Source of the DNA: Actinomycetota bacterium
GTDB lineage: Bacteria; Actinomycetota; Thermoleophilia; Solirubrobacterales; 70-9
NCBI GenBank assembly: GCA_018268695.1
Contig: JAFDWD010000126.1
Span: forward strand, 1 to 27,831
DNA length: 27,831 nucleotides
Direction: 5' to 3'
Position numbers and translations under genes: made by a program. Shown here piece by piece: positions 22,370-27,831 of the stretch. The notes beneath the pieces are model-generated. The model was not told the DNA's origin and made no database searches. It was given only the letters and a program-made list of their open reading frames with translations. Position 1 is the stretch's first letter. Each line of letters opens with the position of its first letter.

Positions 22370-23272
22370 TCAGACGACCGGCATCTTCGGCGCCCTGCCG
22401 ACCGCTCCGGCGGCGGCGATGATGACGAGCACCATCGCGACGAGCTGCCGGATCGAGAGCCGCTGACCGAGGACCACGAGCCCCGCGAGCGCCCCGATCG
22501 CCGGCTCGAGGCTCATCAGCAGTCCATATACGTGCCGCGGGATTCGCCGCAGCGCCTCCATCTCGAAGGAGACCGCCAGCACCGAGCTGAGCACGGCGAC
22601 GGCCGCGCCCACGGCGAGGACATTGGGATCGAACAGGGACGACCCGCCGGCGACGATGCCCGGCGCGAGCAGGGCGGCCGCCGCCAGCGGCCCGGCGAGG
22701 GCCAGCCCGTCGACCCCGGGCAGCCGGGCCCCGGTCGCCGCGCTGACGACGATGTAGCTACCCCAGCAGACCGCGGCCAGCACCGCGAAGGCCAGGCCGA
22801 GCAGGTCGACCTGGCCGCCGTCACCCCCGGCGGTGCCGATCAGGACGACCCCGGCGCTCGCCATCCCGGCGAACAAGAGGTCGATCGGGGAGCGCGAGCC
22901 GAGCAGGGCGACGGCAAGCGGGCCGGCGAACTCGACGGTCACGACGACGCCCAGCGGCAGCCTCGCCGTCGCCTCGTAGAAGGCGAGGTTCATCACCGCG
23001 AGAATGCACGCGAGGCCGAGGACCAGGCGACGCTCGGCGGCTCCGTAGCGCCGCGGGCGCGGTCGCACCAAGAGCCAGAGGATCGGCGCCGCGATGCCCT
23101 GCCGGAGCAGCGCCGCCCCGGCGGGCCCGACCTGGGCGAAGATCGTGACGACGAGGGCGGCGCTGGTCTGCAGGAACAGCATCGAGCCGCCGACCAGGGC
23201 CGGACCGGGCAGCGACCCGAGGCCGAGGCGAGGCGATCGCGCCGCCCGCGCCTCCTTCAGGTCAGTCGCCAC
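22370..23272 (-). CDS. EamA/DMT-superfamily transporter, RhtA-like (amino acid exporter)
   Basis: About 300 residues and about ten hydrophobic helices in two EamA repeats. The segment RLPLGVVVTVEFAGPLAVALLGSR is close to that of RhtA-type threonine/homoserine exporters, and the second repeat ends with MSLEPAIGALAGLVVLGQ, typical of the family. An inner-membrane exporter of amino acids or related metabolites is the likely role. The GTG at 23272 lies inside the end of hutI, giving a 16-base overlap; longer frames simply read hutI out of frame. It is the last gene of the IclR-hutU-hutI-eamA operon, so it may relieve build-up of histidine- or glutamate-derived compounds, which is an inference. 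The start has no strong ribosome site. Confidence 0.85.
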   Translation of the reverse strand: MATDLKEARAARSPRLGLGSLPGPALVGGSMLFLQTSAALVVTIFAQVGPAGAALLRQGIAAPILWLLVRPRPRRYGAAERRLVLGLACILAVMNLAFYEATARLPLGVVVTVEFAGPLAVALLGSRSPIDLLFAGMASAGVVLIGTAGGDGGQVDLLGLAFAVLAAVCWGSYIVVSAATGARLPGVDGLALAGPLAAAALLAPGIVAGGSSLFDPNVLAVGAAVAVLSSVLAVSFEMEALRRIPRHVYGLLMSLEPAIGALAGLVVLGQRLSIRQLVAMVLVIIAAAGAVGRAPKMPVV

Positions 23273-24534
23273 TCGTGTCCCGGCCGGATCCAGACCGGCT
23301 CGCCCGCCCGGATCACCGCGATCACGGGATCGTGGCCGAAGCGGTAGGGCACCATCTCCACCGGCCCGTCGAGGACGACCAGGTCGGCGCGCTTGCCGCG
23401 CTCGATGCTGCCGTGCGTCCGCGAGAGGCCCATCGTCCAGGCCGCGTTCAGGGTCGCCGCCAACAGCGCCTCCCTGACCGTCCAGCGGTAGCGCCGGACC
23501 GCGATCCCGACCACGATCGGCATCGAGACGATCGGCGAGGTGCCGGGGTTGGCGTCCGTAGCGAGCACGCAGATCGCCCCGGCGTCGGCGAGCTCGCGGG
23601 CGGGCGCGACGCGCTCGTCGCCGAGCAGCTCGGCTCCCGGTAGAAGGACGGTGGCGCACTCGGCGGCGGCGAGCGGACCGATGTCGTCGGGATCGATACA
23701 GGCGAGGTGGTCGACCGAGCGCGCGCCGTGGGCGAGCGCGACCGGGACCGAGCGGTGGGTGGCGAACTGCTCGACGTGGCAGCGGAGCGCCAGCCCCTCG
23801 GCGGCCGCGAGGTCCGCGATCCGGGCGAGGTGAGCGTTGGTGAAGGCGACGCTCTCGACGTAGACGTCGAGGGTGTCGGCGATCGTGTCCCGCCGGACCT
23901 CCGGCAGCATCGCCTCCACTTCGTCGAGCCACTCGTCGGCGGTGAAGCCGGGCGGCACCGCGTGGGCGAGCAGGGCGGTCGAGGTCGTCGTCTGCGAGAC
24001 CCGACCGCGGAGCTCGGCCGCCAGCCGCAGCGCCCGCAGCTCGGCGTCGCGCCCCAACCCGTATCCGCTTTTGCACTCGAACGCGGTGGTCCCACAACGC
24101 AGCATCTCGGCCGCGAGCGCGCTCGCCTGGTCAAGCACCTCCCTGTCGCTCGCGGCGCCGAAGGCGCGGGCGGAGCTCTTGATCCCCCCTCCCCCACGCG
24201 CGATCTCCTCATAGGGGACCCCGGCGATCTTCCGTTCGTACTCGCCGGCGCGCCAACCCGCGAACGGCAGATGCGTATGGCAGTCGACGAAGCCCGGGAT
24301 CACGGCGCAGCCGCGGGCGTTGAACCGGCGCTCCGCGTCGGCGTCCGGCAACAGCGAGGCGATCTCCTCGCCGGCGACCGAGAGGCCGCCGGCGACCAGC
24401 TCGACCCGGCCGGCGGCGTCGTGGCGAAGGTAGGGCAGGCCCGGCTCGGGCATCAGCATCAACTGTGCGGCGCCCTCGATGCTGAGCGACGTGCCGCCTG
24501 CCCGCGACGGCGCCGGTCCCACCCGTCCGCGCAT
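23257..24534 (-). CDS. hutI: Imidazolonepropionase
   Basis: A 425-residue cytoplasmic metal-dependent amidohydrolase. It would hydrolyse 4-imidazolone-5-propionate to N-formimino-L-glutamate, the third step of histidine degradation. Visible motifs are the metal-binding GFVDCHTHLPFAG (His86 and His88), the GGGI loop with the AGEYERKIAG segment, FECKSGYGL, LLAHAVP, LRCHVEQF and VDHLACI, and ATDANPGTSP with the catalytic-site Asp. Length is normal. The ATG overlaps the hutU stop (ATGA), and its stop overlaps the EamA gene. The order hutU-hutI is classical. The N-terminus (about 20 residues before the beta-sandwich) is Arg/Pro-rich, and an internal start is possible. Confidence 0.93.
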   Translation of the reverse strand: MRGRVGPAPSRAGGTSLSIEGAAQLMLMPEPGLPYLRHDAAGRVELVAGGLSVAGEEIASLLPDADAERRFNARGCAVIPGFVDCHTHLPFAGWRAGEYERKIAGVPYEEIARGGGGIKSSARAFGAASDREVLDQASALAAEMLRCGTTAFECKSGYGLGRDAELRALRLAAELRGRVSQTTTSTALLAHAVPPGFTADEWLDEVEAMLPEVRRDTIADTLDVYVESVAFTNAHLARIADLAAAEGLALRCHVEQFATHRSVPVALAHGARSVDHLACIDPDDIGPLAAAECATVLLPGAELLGDERVAPARELADAGAICVLATDANPGTSPIVSMPIVVGIAVRRYRWTVREALLAATLNAAWTMGLSRTHGSIERGKRADLVVLDGPVEMVPYRFGHDPVIAVIRAGEPVWIRPGHEWRLT

Positions 24535-26180
24535 CAGTCCGGGTCGGCCGCGTCCAGCATCGGCACCCGCACGCCGTGCTCCCGGGCCGCCGCGATCGCC
24601 TCCGGATAGCCCGCGTCGACGTGCCTGACGACGCCCATGCCAGGGTCGGCGAGCAAGGTACGGCGGATCCTTTCGGCGGCCAGGTCGGTGCCGTCGGCGA
24701 CGCATACCTGGCCGGCGTGGATCGACTTCCCCATGCCGACGCCGCCGCCGTGGTGGATCGAGACCCAGCTCGCCCCGGTCGCCGTGTTCAGCAAGGCGTT
24801 CAGGAGCGGCCAGTCGGCGACCGCGTCGCTGCCGTCGCGCATCGCCTCGGTCTCACGCTGCGGTGAGGCGACCGAGCCTGCGTCGAGGTGGTCGCGGCCG
24901 ATCACGATCGGGGCCTTCAGCTCGCCCTCGGCGACCATCTGGTTGAAGCGCAGACCGGCCAGATGCCGCTCGCCGTAGCCGAGCCAGCAGATGCGCGAGG
25001 GCAGCCCCTGGAAGTGGACCTTGCCCTGGGCCAGGCGGATCCAGCGGGCGATGTGCTCCTGGTCCCCGAACAGGTCGAGGATCGCCTCGTCGGTCGCCTG
25101 GATGTCGGCGGGATCGCCGGAGAGGGCGACCCAGCGGAACGGACCTTTCCCCTCGCAGAACAACGGTCGGATGTAGGCGGGCACGAAGCCGGGATAGGAG
25201 AAGGCGTCGGCGTCGCCGTGCTCGAAGGCCAGGCCGCGCAGCGCGTTGCCGTAGTCGAACGCCTCGGCTCCGGCTTCGGCCAGTGCCCGGATCGCGCCGA
25301 CGTGCACCAGGGCGTCCTCGCCGACCCGCCGCAGGTACTCGTCCGGATCGGTGCGGCGGAGCACCTCGCCCTGCTCGACCGTGAGGCCGGTCGGCAGGTA
25401 GCCGTTGAGGGGGTCGTGCGCACTCGTCTGGTCGGTGACGACGTCGACGTGGACCCCGCGCCGGACCAGCTCGGGAAGGATCTCGGCCGCGTTGCCCAGC
25501 AGCCCGATCGAGAGCGGCCGGCCCTGCTCGACGGCAGCTTCGGCACGGACGAGCGCGTCGTCGAGGTCGGCCGCCCGCTCATCGAGGTAACCGGTCTCGA
25601 TGCGGCGCTCGATGCGGCCGATGTCGACCTCCACGCAGAGCGCGACGCCGTCGCACATGGTGATCGCCAGCGGCTGCGCCCCGCCCATCCCACCGAGGCC
25701 GGCGGTGACGACGAGGCGGCCGCGGAGGGTGCCGCCGAAACGCTTGCGGGCGACCGCGGCGAAGGTCTCGTAGGTGCCTTGGAGGATGCCCTGACTGCCG
25801 ATGTAGATCCACGACCCGGCGGTCATCTGGCCGTACATCATCAGCCCCTTGGCGTCGAGCTCTCGGAAGTTCTTCCAGTCGGCCCAATCGGGAACGAGGT
25901 TCGAGTTCGCGATCAGGACGCGCGGCGCCGCCTCGTGGGTCTCGAAGACGGCGACCGGCTTGCCCGACTGCACCAACAGCGTCTCGTCGTCCCCGAGCCG
26001 CATCAGCTCGCGCCGGATCGCCTCGAGCGAGGCGTGGTCCCGCGCCGCCTTGCCGATCCCGCCGTAGACGATCAGGTCCTGAGGGCGCTCGGCGACATCG
26101 GGGTGGAGGTTGTTCTCGAGCATCCGCAGCGCGGCTTCCTGCTGCCAGCCGCGGCAGCGCAGGGAGGTTGAGACGGTCAT
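24534..26180 (-). CDS. hutU: Urocanate hydratase (urocanase)
   Basis: A 548-residue NAD-containing cytoplasmic enzyme converting urocanate to imidazolonepropionate. Diagnostic segments are [26 protein letters not shown] at the start, [11 protein letters not shown] (38-48), [16 protein letters not shown] (116-131), the NAD-binding [12 protein letters not shown] (159-170) and [10 protein letters not shown] with active-site Cys398, then HHGGGVGMG near the C-terminus. Length matches the family (about 550). The ATG is preceded by AAAGGAC. It follows the IclR gene by 82 bases on the same strand, and that gap contains an inverted repeat that could be an operator. hutH is not in the window, so urocanate must come from a lyase encoded elsewhere or from uptake. 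Confidence 0.96.
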   Translation of the reverse strand: MTVSTSLRCRGWQQEAALRMLENNLHPDVAERPQDLIVYGGIGKAARDHASLEAIRRELMRLGDDETLLVQSGKPVAVFETHEAAPRVLIANSNLVPDWADWKNFRELDAKGLMMYGQMTAGSWIYIGSQGILQGTYETFAAVARKRFGGTLRGRLVVTAGLGGMGGAQPLAITMCDGVALCVEVDIGRIERRIETGYLDERAADLDDALVRAEAAVEQGRPLSIGLLGNAAEILPELVRRGVHVDVVTDQTSAHDPLNGYLPTGLTVEQGEVLRRTDPDEYLRRVGEDALVHVGAIRALAEAGAEAFDYGNALRGLAFEHGDADAFSYPGFVPAYIRPLFCEGKGPFRWVALSGDPADIQATDEAILDLFGDQEHIARWIRLAQGKVHFQGLPSRICWLGYGERHLAGLRFNQMVAEGELKAPIVIGRDHLDAGSVASPQRETEAMRDGSDAVADWPLLNALLNTATGASWVSIHHGGGVGMGKSIHAGQVCVADGTDLAAERIRRTLLADPGMGVVRHVDAGYPEAIAAAREHGVRVPMLDAADPD

Positions 26181-26208
26181 CCGGCGTCCTTTCGAGGGTG
26201 GTACAACG

Positions 26209-26223
26209 GTCGGCGCGGCCGAC
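26209..26223. promoter_or_regulatory. Inverted repeat upstream of hutU
   Basis: The arms GTCGGC and GCCGAC are separated by GCG, 29-43 bases before the hutU ATG and inside the IclR-hutU gap. It could be an operator or a small RNA hairpin. G+C-rich sequence makes chance dyads common, so support is modest. Confidence 0.3.
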
Positions 26224-26262
26224 GGTACGGCGCGTCAGGCGGCCCCGCAAGCACTCGCCGTC

Positions 26263-27123
26263 TCAGCTGTGGGACGCGGCCCGATCGCCATGGTGCAGGC
26301 GCCGCTCCACCTCGCGACAGGCTTCCGCCACCAGCCGTTCGACCTGCCCGATCGCCGCGTCGTCCAGACGCCACGACGGTGCCGTGAGACTGAGGGCGAC
26401 GTTCGGCGCGTCCTCGGCGTCGCCCGTCACGCAGCCCGCGACGGCGGTGACGCCGGGCTCGACCGCATCGCGGACGACCGCGATCGCGTCGTGCCCGGAA
26501 AGGGCCTTGCCGCTGGCGCTGCCGTCGAGGGGGATCCGCCGCCCCACCCAGTCGACGCGCCGCAGGGTCTGGCGGCGGTCCTGCTCTACGTAGACCGCGT
26601 GACGACGTTCGCGCACGAGGAGGTTCGCGGTCTCGCCCGTGCGCTCACGCAGGGTGGCGAGGACCGGCCGCGCCGCCTCGCGCACCTGATCCAGCAGGGA
26701 GCTCTGCATCGCCAGCATCGGCACCCGCGTGCCGAGCACGTAGCTCCCGTCCGCGCGGGCGTCCGCGGCACCCTCCTCGACCAGCGCCTCCAGCGCCCGT
26801 TCCACCGACGGGACGAAGAGCCCGGTCCGGCGGGCGAGCTCGGGCGGGCGGGCGCCGGTCGGACATCCGCTGAGCGCCTCGAGCAGCGTGAAGGCGTCGG
26901 CGATCGAGGGTGCGTCGGTGCCGATCTCCCCGAGCCGGGAGCCCAGGGTCCACCGCCCGGCGCCGGTGGAGGCGACGAAGTCACGTTCGGCGAGGGCGTT
27001 GAGCAGCCGGTAGGAGCTGGAACGGGGGATGCCGCAGAGCCGGGCGACCGTGGAGGCCTGCAGCGGTGAGGGCTGGCGCGCGAGGAGCTCCAAGACGTCC
27101 ATCGCCCGCAACGCCGATCTCAT
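26263..27123 (-). CDS. IclR-family regulator with two N-terminal winged helices, probable hut regulator
   Basis: A 286-residue protein, longer than the usual 250-270. Residues 1-65 form a standard IclR winged helix (AMDVLELLARQPSPLQASTV, then GIPRSSSYRLLNAL). A second winged-helix-like unit follows at about 77-133 (FTLLEALSGCPTGARPPELA, then GLFVPSVERALEALVEEG), ending GSYVLGTRV. The IclR ligand-binding domain occupies about 145-280 (LLDQVREAARPVLATLRERT, and RIPLDGSASGKALSG). The family binds small aromatic or amino-acid-derived ligands. It is the first gene of the operon with hutU and hutI, so control by a histidine-pathway intermediate such as urocanate is plausible. The ATG is at 27123; a GGGGTGA-like site lies upstream. 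Confidence 0.88.
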   Translation of the reverse strand: MRSALRAMDVLELLARQPSPLQASTVARLCGIPRSSSYRLLNALAERDFVASTGAGRWTLGSRLGEIGTDAPSIADAFTLLEALSGCPTGARPPELARRTGLFVPSVERALEALVEEGAADARADGSYVLGTRVPMLAMQSSLLDQVREAARPVLATLRERTGETANLLVRERRHAVYVEQDRRQTLRRVDWVGRRIPLDGSASGKALSGHDAIAVVRDAVEPGVTAVAGCVTGDAEDAPNVALSLTAPSWRLDDAAIGQVERLVAEACREVERRLHHGDRAASHS

Positions 27124-27181
27124 CCCGCATCACCCCTGATGCGTCTCCGCATACCCGGCTGCATGATCTTAGTCTACACAC

Positions 27182-27209
27182 TTGACTCCTGAATGAATAG
27201 ATGTATGCT
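27182..27209 (+). promoter_or_regulatory. Candidate promoter of the cyclophilin-like gene
   Basis: TTGACT (27182-27187) and TATGCT (27204-27209) are separated by 16 bases in an A+T-richer patch of the divergent IclR gap. Transcription would leave a leader of about 90 bases before the ATG at 27306. The IclR protein could act here as well. Confidence 0.45.
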
Positions 27210-27305
27210 GAATTTCGGGTCGGGGCGACAACCCACCAGGGGTCGGCCCGTCCTGGCCGTCGATCGATGGCCTTCTCACGCGACCTAGGAAAGGACCAAT
27301 GCCTT

Positions 27306-27761
27306 ATGGCAGATGGCAGTCGTCCAACGACGCTCGAGCTGGACTTCCCGAAGATCGGGAAGACGCTCCACGCGAAGCTGCTCTGGGACATGAACCCGCA
27401 GCTGTGTGAGCTTTTCGTCGAGAGTCTCCCGTTCACGACGATCTACTCCCACACCACGGCCTCCGGCGAAGGCATGTACGCGCCGACCCGAGTCGTCGGC
27501 ACCGTCCCGGCCAAGCACATGCTGCTGACCGAGATGCCGCACGGCACGCTCACCCTGAGCACCGACAACTACAAGACCCTCGGCCTCTTCTACGGCCGGA
27601 TCACCGAGCCGCTTCCCGGTTTCCCGCCGGTCGCCCAGGTCGTCGACGAGGACCTCGACGACATGCGCGTCGTCGGTCGCGAGGTCTGGCTCTCCAACAC
27701 CGTTTCCCACGACCCCATCGACGTCACCGTCCGCGTCGTCGACGAGAAGGAGCAAGCCTGA
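27306..27761 (+). CDS. Small cyclophilin-like-fold protein (DUF3830 / cucumopine-synthase-like, tentative)
   Basis: A 151-residue soluble protein with no signal peptide. The pattern of beta strands around KLLWDMNPQLCELFVESLPF, then SGEGMYAPTRV and TLGLFYGRITEPLPG, resembles small bacterial cyclophilin-like proteins of unknown function, and possibly the cyclophilin-like part of cucumopine synthase, which makes an opine from histidine and 2-oxoglutarate. This is from memory of the families and is uncertain. The ATG at 27306 has AAGGA 10 bases upstream; an ATG at 27299 opens another frame that ends early, and the open frame back to 27201 runs through the promoter. The stop overlaps the next ORF start by one base (TGATG), so the two are co-translated. 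Confidence 0.6.
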   Translation: MADGSRPTTLELDFPKIGKTLHAKLLWDMNPQLCELFVESLPFTTIYSHTTASGEGMYAPTRVVGTVPAKHMLLTEMPHGTLTLSTDNYKTLGLFYGRITEPLPGFPPVAQVVDEDLDDMRVVGREVWLSNTVSHDPIDVTVRVVDEKEQA

Positions 27762-27831
27762 TGTCAAAGATCGACGACCTCTGCGCGGACCTGCGTGCCG
27801 AGACGGACAAGATCTGGCTCGACGAGCCGGA
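27761..27831 (+). CDS. Truncated ORF of unknown function, N-terminal 23 residues only
   Basis: The ATG overlaps the preceding stop (TGATG) and the frame is open to the window edge. Only MSKIDDLCADLRAETDKIWL and a few more residues are visible, and they look helical and acidic. One possibility is a separately encoded helical partner of the cyclophilin-like protein, as in the helical bundle at the end of cucumopine synthase, but too little is present to decide. Confidence 0.5.
   Translation, partial: MSKIDDLCADLRAETDKIWLDEP

Noticed and set aside
22360..22378. Short ACCCG/CGGGT hairpin between the convergent dehydrogenase and EamA genes
   Set aside because: Only 5 bp of stem, partly coding, no T-run; too weak to call a terminator.
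24888..26171. 427-codon plus-strand open frame opposite hutU
   Set aside because: Antisense shadow of urocanase, no motif.
27299..27410. Small plus-strand ORF starting at the ATG at 27299
   Set aside because: It is out of frame with the cyclophilin-like gene, ends after about 36 codons, and has no similarity I can recognise; the 27306 frame is long and protein-like.
1..27831. CRISPR arrays, tRNA or rRNA genes, insertion sequences, integrases
   Set aside because: Intergenic gaps are all under about 205 bases, and I saw no repeat-spacer pattern, cloverleaf or transposase reading frame.

Overview
The window is about two-thirds G+C. Genes are packed with ATGA, GTGA or TGATG overlaps, and GTG and TTG starts are frequent. 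The gene content (GAF-domain regulator divergent from an aldehyde dehydrogenase, hydantoinase A/B pair, IclR and TetR regulators, class 5 peptide transporter) fits a high-GC actinomycete-type soil bacterium. A Thermoleophilia/Solirubrobacterales-like lineage is a guess from overall protein style, not a proven assignment. No rRNA, tRNA, IS element, integrase or CRISPR array was seen, and no gene-free stretch exceeds 300 bases.

Region 1 (1-6121, minus strand) is an oligopeptide/dipeptide-type ABC importer operon: lipoprotein substrate-binding protein, DppB-like permease, a fused DppC-DppD permease-ATPase, and a DppF-like ATPase. It runs by ATGA overlap into a truncated acetoacetyl-CoA synthetase gene.

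Region 2 (6180-12791) looks like the catabolic partner of that importer. It holds a BetI-like TetR repressor with its own terminator, a divergent RidA-family protein, a class III (glutamate-1-semialdehyde aminomutase-like) aminotransferase, and a hydantoinase/oxoprolinase-type HyuA-HyuB pair. A nearly identical 20-bp box lies upstream of both the aminotransferase and hyuA, and a looser version lies between tetR and ridA. Taken together this suggests a locally regulated pathway for uptake, ATP-dependent opening or carboxylation, and transamination of an unidentified nitrogenous compound.

Region 3 (12874-17854, plus strand) is a three-gene overlapping unit: a membrane family 2 glycosyltransferase, a multispanning GGDEF-EAL protein with both active sites intact, and an FAD amine oxidase. 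It ends in a strong hairpin. Region 4 (17859-20995) is an aldehyde dehydrogenase divergent from a GAF/winged-helix regulator, with two GTTGCAAC palindromes in the shared promoter region.

Region 5 (21065-27831) is centred on histidine and glutamate. A Glu/Leu/Phe/Val dehydrogenase converges on a minus-strand operon of an IclR regulator with two winged helices, urocanase (hutU), imidazolonepropionase (hutI) and a RhtA-like EamA exporter. Histidine ammonia-lyase and the formiminoglutamate-degrading enzyme are not in the window. Divergent from the IclR gene is a small cyclophilin-like-fold protein followed by a truncated ORF, a pair that may relate to cucumopine-synthase-like proteins.
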